Source of the DNA: Actinomycetota bacterium
GTDB taxonomy: Bacteria; Actinomycetota; Acidimicrobiia; Acidimicrobiales; CADCSY01
Reading direction: 5' to 3'
Length of the DNA stretch: 6,454 nt
Assembly: GCA_016178435.1 (NCBI GenBank)
Contig: JACOTK010000321.1
Location: forward strand, 1-6,454
Below, in pieces: positions 1 through 5,571 of this stretch. The stretch's first letter is position 1. The number at the start of each line of letters is the position of its first letter. The position numbers and the translations under genes were made by a program. The notes below the pieces were generated by a model that saw only the letters and a list, made by a program, of their open reading frames with translations, was not told where the DNA came from and did no database searches.

Positions 1-551
1 AGATCGACCGCCGAGTCGCGGAGGCGCCTCACCGGCCGTGCCAGACGTCCGGCGAGGACATAGCCGATCGCCGCCCCGATCACGAGCACGCCGACGGCGA
101 GCGCTGCCAGCAGCGCGATGATCCGGTGCGTGCGCGAGTCGCTGGCCGCGGTGGTCTGTTCAGCACGGATCACTCCGATCACCCGCTCGTCAGCGGCGAC
201 TGGAACGGCGACGACCCGAGCGCCACTGAGCTCGACGTCGGCGATCCGATTGCCGAGGGCCTCCGTCGTGGCAGCATCAGCGACCGTCGGCCCCGATCCC
301 GCGATCAGCGCGCCGTTGTGGTCGTAGAGGGCGAGGACGATGCGGTCTGTGTTCGTCGGGAGCTCGACCGGATCGTTGCTCGTCGCGAAGTCAGCCGATA
401 CCTGACGCGACGCGAGCACGGCCGCGCGTTCGACCCGCAACGCGGCATCGTCGTCGACGAAACGTTGGACGACGATCGCCAACGGGACGCCGAACAACAC
501 GATGGCCACGGCGGTCACGGACAGGATCGCTGCGAGGATCCGTCGCCTCAT
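1..551 (-). CDS. Sensor histidine kinase of a two-component system, N-terminal part (runs off left edge)
   Basis: Reading leftward from the ATG at 551-549, the frame stays open for 183 codons to the window edge. The protein starts MRRRILAAIL, with a first membrane segment at about residues 7-29, an extracytoplasmic sensor region of about 115 residues (30-143), a second membrane segment at about 144-168, and then LAGRLARPVRRLRDSA (about 166-181), a typical start of a HAMP linker. The DHp and ATPase domains would lie beyond the edge. The family autophosphorylates on histidine in response to a signal at the membrane and passes the phosphate to its partner regulator. The start overlaps the stop of the response regulator gene (ATGA), so the two are translationally coupled and almost certainly a cognate pair. 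The sensor region has no motif that names a ligand. The kinase identity is inferred from topology, HAMP start and context. Confidence 0.88.
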   Translation of the reverse strand, partial: MRRRILAAILSVTAVAIVLFGVPLAIVVQRFVDDDAALRVERAAVLASRQVSADFATSNDPVELPTNTDRIVLALYDHNGALIAGSGPTVADAATTEALGNRIADVELSGARVVAVPVAADERVIGVIRAEQTTAASDSRTHRIIALLAALAVGVLVIGAAIGYVLAGRLARPVRRLRDSAVD

Positions 552-1228
552 GACAACTCCAATCGGTACCCGACCCCACGCAGGGTCGTGATCCGGCTGA
601 CGCCGTCGGCGGGATCGATCTTGCGCCGCAGCGCGGCGATGTGAAAGTCGAGGGTCTTGGTCGACCCGAACCAGTGCTCGTCCCACACATCGGCCATCAG
701 CGTCTCGCGTGACACGGCGTTGCCCCCATCAGCGACGAGGCGCGCCAACAGGTCGAACTCTTTCGCGCGCAGCACCAGTTCGTCGCCGTGCCGCCAGGCG
801 CGTCGGGCGTTGCCGTCGATGGTCAGGTCGCCGGCGGCCGACCGCGACTCCGTACGTAGTTCGGCCCTGCGGAACTGGGCACGGAGCCGCGCCAGCAACT
901 CGGCGAGCTTGAACGGCTTGGTGATGTAGTCGATCGCACCGGCATCGAGGCCGACCACCACATCGAGCTCTTCGTCACGAGCCGTGAGCATCACCACGTC
1001 GATCGTCGAGTCGCTCCGATGGATCTCCCGGCACACCTCTAAGCCGTCCATGTCCGGAAGACCGAGATCCAACAGCACCAGATCCGGGCGAAGGGCAGCC
1101 ACCGCGGTCAACGCGCCTTGCCCGGTCGGCTCCCAACGGGCCGCGTAGCCGCTGCCCTCGAGGGCACGCAGCAACGTCGCCCCGATGCGTTCGTCATCCT
1201 CGACGATCAAGATCCGCTCACCGGGCAC
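548..1228 (-). CDS. OmpR/PhoB-family response regulator
   Basis: This is a DNA-binding response regulator of about 226 residues, the usual length. With GTG 1228 as residue 1, the receiver domain starts PGERILIVEDD with the acidic pocket at E10-D12, the phosphoacceptor D54 in LVLLDLGLPDMDG, the switch threonine T82 and the conserved K104 in TKPF. A winged-helix domain of OmpR type follows at about 133-225, with the recognition helix near TKTLDFHIAALRRKI and the wing hairpin ending GVGYRLELS. All key receiver residues are present. The frame is open up to a GTG at 1273, but that adds 15 residues that do not belong to the fold. GTG 1228 places the receiver strand at once and has TACCGT 6 nt upstream, fitting a leaderless start. 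The sensor kinase gene follows with an ATGA overlap. Target genes are unknown; the divergent decayed membrane-protein gene is the obvious candidate. Confidence 0.93.
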   Translation of the reverse strand: MPGERILIVEDDERIGATLLRALEGSGYAARWEPTGQGALTAVAALRPDLVLLDLGLPDMDGLEVCREIHRSDSTIDVVMLTARDEELDVVVGLDAGAIDYITKPFKLAELLARLRAQFRRAELRTESRSAAGDLTIDGNARRAWRHGDELVLRAKEFDLLARLVADGGNAVSRETLMADVWDEHWFGSTKTLDFHIAALRRKIDPADGVSRITTLRGVGYRLELS

Positions 1229-1234
1229 GGCCCA

Positions 1235-1240
1235 ACGGTA
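1235..1240 (-). promoter_or_regulatory. Candidate -10 box for a leaderless response-regulator message
   Basis: TACCGT on the minus strand fits TAnnnT and ends 6 nt before the GTG at 1228, the spacing expected if transcription begins at or next to the start codon. No Shine-Dalgarno sequence precedes this GTG. No clear -35 box is visible. The match is short, so this is a suggestion. Confidence 0.35.
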
Positions 1241-1298
1241 CGGCAGGTCGACCGGCGATCCCAGCGACAGCACGCAGTTCTGGCCGTCCGCTCACCTT

Positions 1299-1315
1299 CA
1301 GCGGTCCGCCCGCTG
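1299..1315. repeat. Inverted repeat in the divergent intergenic region
   Basis: CAGCGG and CCGCTG form perfect 6-bp arms around a 5-nt spacer. The site lies between the response regulator and the divergent membrane-protein remnant, so it could be an operator. It could also be chance in GC-rich DNA. Confidence 0.3.
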
Positions 1316-1324
1316 GTTTACCGA

Positions 1325-1353
1325 GCGTTGAACGACACACGCGTCGGCGTTGA
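1325..1353. promoter_or_regulatory. Direct repeat GCGTTGA spaced 22 bp, candidate response-regulator site
   Basis: GCGTTGA occurs exactly at 1325-1331 and 1347-1353, start to start 22 bp, which puts both copies on the same face of the helix. OmpR-family regulators commonly bind tandem direct repeats with about 11-bp periodicity, and this pair lies 50-78 bp before the ATG of the divergent gene. The position 11 bp after the first copy does not carry a third GCGTTGA. The link to the neighbouring regulator is inference. Confidence 0.35.
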
Positions 1354-1402
1354 CCCGCAGTTCCTTACCTTGCAGCCCACCACCCGGGAAAAACGAGAGA
1401 CC

Positions 1403-1997
1403 ATGACGACCACCAACACGGCCACCGTCGCACGCAGCAAGATGGGCACGATGATGAGCAAGGTCCCAGAAGTGACCCTGTTCTTCTGGATCATCAAGGT
1501 GCCGGCCACCACCATCGGCGCAACCGCCGCCACTTCTTGTCCAACACCCTCAACCTCGGGATCACCAACAAGACCTACATCATGGGCGCATGCCTCGCTG
1601 CGGTCTTGGTGTTCCAGTTCCGGCCGGCAAGTACGTGCCCGGCATCTACTGGTTGACCGTCGTGCTGATCAGCATCGTCGGCACCCTGATCACCGACAAC
1701 CTGGTCGACAACCTCGGCGTCAGCCTCGTGGTCAGCACCACCATCTTCGCTGTCGCCCTGGCCGTCACCTTCACCGCCTGGTATGCCGGCGAAGGCATGC
1801 TCTCGATCCACTCGATCCGCACGCCCAGGCGCGAAGCGTTCTACTGGCCGGCGATCCTGTTCACCTTCGCGCTCGGCACGGCCGCCGGCGACGTCTTCGC
1901 CGAGCACCTCAACCTCGGGTACTGGAAGTCCGCGGGCCGGAGTCGAGATCGTCGAAGGCGTCGCCGGGCCGGCAAGACCTACGGCCTCAACGTCGCC
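1403..1997 (+). pseudogene. COG4705-type multi-pass membrane protein, broken by several frameshifts
   Basis: The ATG at 1403 begins MTTTNTATVARSKMG, followed by KVPEVTLFFWIIKVPATTIG, which matches the N-terminus of an uncharacterised bacterial membrane-protein family (COG4705). The family frame then moves twice. Near 1531 one base is missing (GCC GCC AC TTC where GCC GCC GAC TTC is expected), after which FLSNTLNLGITNKTYIMG reads in the next frame. Near 1621-1623 another base is missing (TTC CG GCC), after which KYVPGIYWLTVVLIS, GTLITDNLVDNLGVS, LSIHSIRTPRREAFYW and FALGTAAGDVFAEHLNLGYW follow in the third frame. After about 1934 the match breaks up: weak remnants AGVEIVEGVA and KTYGLNVA lie in different frames, and the last membrane segments are lost. 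No function is established for the family as far as I know. GAGAG a few bases before the ATG may be the old ribosome binding site. Single-base errors could explain the first two shifts but not the lost C-terminus. Confidence 0.82.
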
Positions 1998-2035
1998 CAC
2001 GCGCATGGGTCGCATCCGGTCACCAGGTCATCGGG

Positions 2036-2143
2036 TGGGCGCTCGCCACCCGCTCCGCCCAAGAGCTTCAAGTCGGGACCGGTATCCCGTCGTCGACACT
2101 CGATCGGCTCCTCGATGACCTCGACCGACCTGACACCAATTGA
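2036..2143 (+). pseudogene. Fragment that could encode a helix-turn-helix C-terminus
   Basis: This frame reads ALATRSAQELQVGTG, then IPSSTLDRLLDDLDR, and stops at TGA 2141-2143. The pattern (aliphatic helix, S-A-x-E-L, turn at G-T-G-I-P, then a second helix S-T-L-D-R-L-L-D-D-L) resembles the DNA-binding helices of winged-helix regulators such as the IclR or MarR type. No start codon or upstream domain in frame accompanies it, so if real it is a broken piece. It lies opposite the far end of the decayed sigma factor, so the frame may be accidental. Confidence 0.3.
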
Positions 2144-2373
2144 CTCACCCCGAAGCACGTGATCGTGGTGGACGAGGTCGACGACGATCACCCAGGTCGT
2201 CGGCTGTTCTGGCCGCCGGTTGGGGTCATTCCACGTTCCAGTGCGCGGGCGAAGGCCTCCGCTGCGGCGTCTGCCCCCCGGTCCCGATCGCCCGTGTGGG
2301 TCACGAGAGCCCGAACAACCCGCGGCCACGCCCTGTGGTACCAGTCCGTGAATTCGTCACCGCCGTCGAGCAC
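2143..2373 (-). pseudogene. ECF sigma factor, truncated and frameshifted
   Basis: The GTG at 2373 opens VLDGGDEFTDWYHRAW, PRVVRALVTHTGDRD and AAAEAFARALER, a clear sigma-70 region 2 of the extracytoplasmic-function type, which binds core RNA polymerase. After ALER the frame runs into 13 unrelated residues and stops at 2188, giving only 61 residues where intact members have about 160-190. One extra or missing base near 2235 would instead give ALER-WNDPNRRPEQ then PTTWVIVVDLVHHDHVLRG, which loosely resembles the end of region 2 (usual pattern P-x-x-W-V-x-x-V-A-x-N). No sigma region 4 is recognisable downstream, so the gene is not rescued by one correction. It should not work as a sigma factor. 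The recognisable remnant ends at about 2143. Confidence 0.75.
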
Positions 2374-2382
2374 ATCAGCCGT

Positions 2383-2389
2383 CTCTTCC
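2383..2389 (-). promoter_or_regulatory. Ribosome binding site of the broken sigma factor
   Basis: GGAAGAG on the minus strand lies 9 nt before GTG 2373, and this fixes the sigma factor start at 2373 although the frame stays open further upstream. Its good match suggests the gene decayed recently or that the short product is still made. Confidence 0.55.
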
Positions 2390-2566
2390 GGTAGGTACGC
2401 GCCCGACAGTAGCCTCACACAGGAGTGGAGCCTGGAGGGGGACGAAGTCTTTGGTCGTCCATTCAGATATCGTCCTCGAAGCCGACCACCGTCGCCACGC
2501 CATCCCGGCTCCAGGCCCGCCACGGCGATCGGCCGAGGAGCAAGCACGGACCGTGTAGGCGACGTG

Positions 2567-2581
2567 ATGGCGTCACGCCAT
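2567..2581. repeat. Perfect 15-bp palindrome across the vapC stop codon
   Basis: ATGGCGT, a central C and ACGCCAT form a perfect inverted repeat with 7-bp arms. It includes the vapC TGA (2575-2573). With a 1-nt centre it is a poor RNA hairpin and no T-run follows on the minus strand, so it is unlikely to be a standard terminator; a protein-binding site or chance are the alternatives. Confidence 0.4.
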
Positions 2582-2920
2582 GGTGCGGATCCGGAGGCCG
2601 CGCACCTTCTCGAAGTCTCGGTGGTTCCGCGTCGTCAGTTGGAGGTGGTGCTCGATCGCCGTTGCAGCGATGAGGGCATCGGGGAGACGAACCCCGCTCT
2701 CGCGTCGGATCCGCCCGGCCCGCTCGCCGACGGCGCGGTCGACCGGGAGCTCGTGGAACGGACCGAGCAGGGTTGCGACCAGCTCGGTGGCGGTCGTGCC
2801 GGCGACCAGTTCTGCCCGTGTGATGACGGAGTAATGCATGCGATGCCGTCCCGGCTTCAGCTCGGCCGCGCCGCGGAGATGATCGATGAAGACGTCGGTG
2901 TCGACGAGGAGGTCAGCCAC
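2573..2920 (-). CDS. vapC: VapC-type PIN-domain toxin ribonuclease
   Basis: This 115-residue protein is close to the usual VapC length (about 125-135). It starts with the PIN strand LLVDTDVFIDHL and carries the four expected metal-binding acids: D7, E37 (in ITRAELVAG), D81 (in RLPDALIAATA) and D102 (in TRNHRDFEKV), with N99 in the usual TRNxxDF motif. VapC toxins are Mg-dependent endoribonucleases that cut tRNA or rRNA and stop translation when the antitoxin is lost. The GTG start at 2920 lies inside the end of the antitoxin gene (8-nt overlap), so expression is coupled and the toxin is made with or after the antitoxin. The active site looks intact. The specific RNA target cannot be read from the sequence. 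Confidence 0.92.
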   Translation of the reverse strand: MADLLVDTDVFIDHLRGAAELKPGRHRMHYSVITRAELVAGTTATELVATLLGPFHELPVDRAVGERAGRIRRESGVRLPDALIAATAIEHHLQLTTRNHRDFEKVRGLRIRTMA

Positions 2921-3131
2921 GCGCCCACTCGTCGCGTGATGGGGCCGTCGCGTTCGGATCAGCGCCGAAGGTCGCGGCGAGTGCAGCCGAGGGATCCGCT
3001 GTCTCGTCGAGGTACCGGTCGACGGCGGTGCGGATCACTTCGGCCATCGTCGTTCCCCGTGCGCGGGCGACACGATCGATCCGTTCCCGCAGCTCCGGGG
3101 TGAGGTAGATCTGAGTCCGAGTCGCCGACAT
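2913..3131 (-). CDS. vapB: VapB-type ribbon-helix-helix antitoxin
   Basis: This 72-residue protein has an N-terminal ribbon-helix-helix fold: strand TQIYL (residues 6-10), helix PELRERIDRVARARG, then helix TMAEVIRTAVDRYLDE. Two such chains pair to bind DNA in the major groove. The C-terminal part from about residue 45 (rich in A, D and P, ending RDEWARG) would wrap and block the toxin. Position directly before vapC with an 8-nt overlap, and size, fit a VapBC or CopG-type antitoxin. The ATG at 3131 has no Shine-Dalgarno sequence but has TATGCT 8 nt upstream, suggesting leaderless translation. The repeats around that box are likely its own operator. Confidence 0.9.
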   Translation of the reverse strand: MSATRTQIYLTPELRERIDRVARARGTTMAEVIRTAVDRYLDETADPSAALAATFGADPNATAPSRDEWARG

Positions 3132-3149
3132 ACATCATCAGCATACATC
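3129..3149 (-). promoter_or_regulatory. vapBC promoter -10 and direct-repeat operator
   Basis: On the minus strand GATGTATG occurs exactly twice (3149-3142 and 3136-3129), 13 bp apart start to start, the second copy running into the vapB ATG. TATGCT (3145-3140) lies 8 nt before the ATG, fits the TAnnnT -10 motif and overlaps the first copy. A ribbon-helix-helix VapB bound to these repeats would cover the promoter, giving autorepression. The repeat and box are seen; the function is inferred from family behaviour. Confidence 0.5.
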
Positions 3150-3151
3150 GT

Positions 3152-3168
3152 TCGCCGTGGTTCGGCGA
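3152..3168. repeat. Inverted repeat in the vapBC -35 region
   Basis: TCGCCG and CGGCGA are perfect 6-bp arms around the 5-nt spacer TGGTT. They lie 20-37 nt before the vapB start, where a -35 box would be, so this could be a second operator. It also lies 53 nt past the end of the upstream lipoate-ligase gene but has no T-run, so a terminator role is less likely. Confidence 0.35.
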
Positions 3169-3221
3169 GCGGAGAGGTGGTCAGACGGATGCCTTCCGAA
3201 GGACGACCCGGCGACGCGGCG

Positions 3222-3908
3222 CTACCTCGGCAGTGAGTTGATCAATGCCGTCTCGATGTCGTCCGCGGGAGCGTCGATGCCGGCGGCCACCTCCCGGAGG
3301 CCCATCAGGGCCTCCTCCTTCTCGAGCTCGTTCATGGCCATGAGGCCGACAACCGCCCCGGGGTCCCAGCGACGAAGCACCGCGCACTGAAAGCGGGCGG
3401 CAATGCGCCCGCGTCGCTGGGAGATGCCCACCACCTTTCGCCCCCCGACCAGCACCTCGCCGGCGCCGACCCCCGCAAAGCAAACGCGCCGGGACCATGG
3501 TGAACAGGCAAGTGGGCCTTCGTGCGAGACGCCGTGAAAGCCCAGCCCGCCAAGGGCTTCGATCCAGACCTCGCCAAGCCAGTGGAAGGCGCGCCCGACG
3601 TCGTCGCACCACAGGCGATCGCCACGCGGCACGACCACGTCAACCCAGACGACCTCGTCGGGCACCAACAACACGGCCCCTCCGCCACTCCGCCGACGCA
3701 CAAGCTCGACGCCCTGCCGATCGATGGCCGCCGCATCGACATCGGTCACGGGTTGTGCGCTTCCCAGAACAAGCGCCGGTTGCGTGACCTCGAAGAAGGA
3801 GACCAACCGAACGGCAGGATCGACGTCCTCGCGGGCATGAAATGCAGCGGCCGTGCCCCTCACCCGCTCGATCGCCCAGCTCTCGCTGGGCGGCGCTCCC
3901 CCGGTCAT
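3222..3908 (-). CDS. Lipoate-protein ligase / octanoyltransferase family protein (BPL_LplA_LipB fold)
   Basis: With ATG 3908 as residue 1 this is a 228-residue protein. It has PALVLGSAQP (44-53), the substrate-loop motif RRRSGGGAVLL (71-81) and GGRKVVGISQRR (155-166) with the conserved lysine K158. These are hallmarks of the family that attaches lipoate or octanoate to E2 and GcvH proteins. C143-F144 lies where octanoyltransferases of the LipM type carry a catalytic cysteine, but many ligases also have residues like this nearby, so transferase versus ligase is open. No separate C-terminal ligase domain is visible, as in short ligases and LipM. The frame is open to 3989, but the ATG at 3908 overlaps the menC stop as ATGA, so it is the better start and the two are coupled. 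No lipoylated substrate gene lies in the window. Confidence 0.85.
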   Translation of the reverse strand: MTGGAPPSESWAIERVRGTAAAFHAREDVDPAVRLVSFFEVTQPALVLGSAQPVTDVDAAAIDRQGVELVRRRSGGGAVLLVPDEVVWVDVVVPRGDRLWCDDVGRAFHWLGEVWIEALGGLGFHGVSHEGPLACSPWSRRVCFAGVGAGEVLVGGRKVVGISQRRGRIAARFQCAVLRRWDPGAVVGLMAMNELEKEEALMGLREVAAGIDAPADDIETALINSLPR

Positions 3909-4939
3909 GTTGTGTCTGTCCACGATGAACCCGGGCGCATCGGACCTGCGGGCCGGACCGCCATCGTGCCGTCGGCGTCCATCTCCCATGGCGTCGTCAG
4001 ATCGTTCGCGTACCAGCGTGCGCTCGAGGGCAGGTCACCGGGGAGCGTCGCTCCGGCCAGCGCCGCGAACGCCACCACCACCTCCTTGCCGATGCCCGTC
4101 TCCAACATGCCGCCGATCCAAAGTGGCACGTCGTTCGCCAAGGCAAGGTCGTGCACCGCCTTTGCCGCGGCAATCCCTCCAACCCGGGCAGGCTTGAGGT
4201 TCACGTGATCACATGCCCCCAGCTGCAGTGCCGTAGCCAGATCGTCTGCAGAGCCGATCGACTCGTCCAGGCAGATCGGCGTGCGGAGACGCTCGACGGC
4301 CTCGGCCGAGGACAGCAGATCACGAGGGGCGAACGGCTGCTCGATCTCGACGAGGCCCAGCCCATCGAGCCGCGCCAACGATCCGTCCAGGTCTTCTCGT
4401 GTGTACGAGCCGTTGGCATCCACGCCCAGGGCCAGGTGGGGCCAGGTCCCGCGCACCGCCCGGACCGGTTCGACATCGGCGCCGGGACGGACCTTCAACT
4501 TGACCCGCTGATAGCCGGCGGCGACATGATCACCGACCTCGTCGATCAACGCGTCGATCGACGCCACCAGGCCGACCGCCACCCCACAAGGCACCCGGTC
4601 ACGAACGGCACCGAGCCACTGCGCCAACGTGAGGCCCGCAGCGGCGAGGCGCAACTGCGTCGTTGCCGCCTCCACGGCGCAGGCCGCCATCGGGTGGCCC
4701 ACGATGCCCGATGGCCGACCCGCGAGCGCAGCCGGCAACAGGAAATCCCGCAGGACCGCCTCGGCGCCGTCGATCCATTCACCGCTGTAGGTCGGCGCCG
4801 ACAGCGCCGAGCACTCGCCCCAGCCCTCCGACCCGTCCTCGGCCAGCGCCCGCACAAGCAGAACGCTACGGAATCGCTCCACGCCATGTGCGGTCCGAAA
4901 TGGCGCTACCAACTCGAGGTCGACCCGCACGACTTCCAT
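3905..4939 (-). CDS. menC: o-Succinylbenzoate synthase (MenC, enolase superfamily)
   Basis: MenC dehydrates SHCHC to o-succinylbenzoate in cytoplasmic menaquinone synthesis. With ATG 4939 as residue 1 the protein has 344 residues: an N-terminal capping domain (MEVVRVDLELVAPFRTAHG, then GWGECSAL and PTYSGEW, typical of type 2 MenC) and a barrel with the full active site. Catalytic lysines are K147 and K149 (VKLKV); Mg ligands are D174 (DANGSY), E200 (IEQPF) and D225 (CLDESIGS); the opposing lysine is K249 (HVNLKPARVGG). GGMLETGIGK follows. This subfamily also contains N-succinylamino acid racemases, and some members do both, so a racemase or dual role is possible. An earlier GTG at 5002 overlaps the HNH stop as GTGA and would add 21 non-domain residues; I prefer 4939 from domain fit. 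The lipoate-ligase gene follows with an ATGA overlap. Confidence 0.88.
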   Translation of the reverse strand: MEVVRVDLELVAPFRTAHGVERFRSVLLVRALAEDGSEGWGECSALSAPTYSGEWIDGAEAVLRDFLLPAALAGRPSGIVGHPMAACAVEAATTQLRLAAAGLTLAQWLGAVRDRVPCGVAVGLVASIDALIDEVGDHVAAGYQRVKLKVRPGADVEPVRAVRGTWPHLALGVDANGSYTREDLDGSLARLDGLGLVEIEQPFAPRDLLSSAEAVERLRTPICLDESIGSADDLATALQLGACDHVNLKPARVGGIAAAKAVHDLALANDVPLWIGGMLETGIGKEVVVAFAALAGATLPGDLPSSARWYANDLTTPWEMDADGTMAVRPAGPMRPGSSWTDTT

Positions 4940-4998
4940 CGCTGCCGGCGAGACCTCGGGCAGGGTTTGCAGCGGTGACGTTGACGACGGAATGACGG

Positions 4999-5502
4999 TC
5001 ACGCCGAGAGGGCCGGCGACAGGTACGCCTCCCAATGAGCGGGAACAGACTCCACGGCCATGCGAATCCAACTGAGCTCGCCGGGCGGTCGCGGGTGGCG
5101 GCGCAGATGCATCGACGTCTCCGCCAGAAGCCGATCCCGCTTTGCCCGATTGCAGCCGTGACACGCGGCAACGACATTGTCCCAGGTGTGCGAGCCCCCA
5201 CGGCTGCGGGGCACCACGTGATCGATGCTCTCGGCCGGCTTGTTGCAGTACTGGCAGCGAAACCCGTCTCGGGCCAACACGCCGCGCCTCGAAAACCCCG
5301 CAAGGCGACGATAGGGAATGCGCACGTAACGACGGAGCCGAATGACCGAGGGGACGATGACGCTGAGATGAGCGGCGTGCATCTCGATACCGGAGTCGTG
5401 GATGATCTCCGCCTTGTTCCCCAGCACGAGCACCACGGCCCGACGATCCGACACGATCTCGAGTGGTTCGTAACTTGCATTGAGCACCAGGGCCCGACCC
5501 AT
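4999..5502 (-). CDS. HNH endonuclease, short actinobacterial type
   Basis: With ATG 5502 as residue 1 this is a 167-residue protein. The N-terminal half opens MGRALVLNASYEPLEIVS and forms a conserved domain found before the nuclease in this actinobacterial family. The HNH domain follows at about 70-121: C83-x2-C86, then D94-H95 (SIDHVVPRSRGG), W107-D108-N109, and C114-x2-C117 followed by N118. The four cysteines should hold a structural zinc and D94/H95/N118 form the metal-dependent cutting site. No phage or restriction gene is nearby; its conserved housekeeping-like setting suggests a chromosomal role that is not known to me. The frame is open to an ATG at 5571, but the extra 23 residues (rich in P, G and S) look unlike the domain, and TAGCGT lies 7 nt before ATG 5502. 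menC follows closely or overlaps. Confidence 0.9.
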   Translation of the reverse strand: MGRALVLNASYEPLEIVSDRRAVVLVLGNKAEIIHDSGIEMHAAHLSVIVPSVIRLRRYVRIPYRRLAGFSRRGVLARDGFRCQYCNKPAESIDHVVPRSRGGSHTWDNVVAACHGCNRAKRDRLLAETSMHLRRHPRPPGELSWIRMAVESVPAHWEAYLSPALSA

Positions 5503-5509
5503 GCCCGAA

Positions 5510-5515
5510 ACGCTA
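5510..5515 (-). promoter_or_regulatory. Candidate -10 box for a leaderless HNH-menC-ligase message
   Basis: TAGCGT on the minus strand fits TAnnnT and ends 7 nt before ATG 5502, which has no Shine-Dalgarno sequence. No -35 box is evident. If real, the last three genes can be transcribed separately from the ROK kinase upstream. Confidence 0.35.
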
Positions 5516-5571
5516 CCCTGCCCCCGACCCGGAATGCCCGGCATCTCACTCGGCATGTCAGGCGTGTGCAT

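Noticed and set aside
126..644. Long plus-strand open frame opposite the sensor kinase
   Set aside because: It is antisense to the kinase start and the response regulator end, has low-complexity Arg/Asp-rich translation and no recognisable domain.
1350..1371. TTGACC and TACCTT before the membrane-protein start, considered as a -35/-10 pair
   Set aside because: They are only 10 bp apart, far from the 16-18 bp needed.
1575..2015. 146-codon minus-strand open frame across the membrane-protein remnant
   Set aside because: It is acidic low-complexity antisense sequence; the plus strand carries the recognisable family motifs.
2440..2550. Minus-strand peptide end reading RAWSRDGVATVVGFEDDI before a stop, in the gap between vapC and the sigma remnant
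   Set aside because: It looks protein-like but is too short, lacks a start and matches no family I know; the 183-nt gap otherwise shows no gene, tRNA or strong hairpin.
2159..3103. 314-codon plus-strand open frame
   Set aside because: It runs antisense through the sigma remnant, vapC and most of vapB, whose families are clear; its translation looks like GC-rich shadow sequence.
2567..3180. Idea that VapBC belongs to a larger new defence system with the HNH nuclease
   Set aside because: The HNH gene lies 1.8 kb away in a different transcription unit with housekeeping genes, and nothing links them.
3191..3201. Short inverted repeat CCTTC/GAAGG after the ligase stop, considered as a terminator
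   Set aside because: The arms leave a loop of at most 3 nt and no T-run follows on the minus strand.
3522..4208. 228-codon plus-strand open frame
   Set aside because: It is antisense to the ligase and menC genes and shows no domain.
4151..4978. 275-codon plus-strand open frame
   Set aside because: It lies wholly opposite menC, which has a complete active site.
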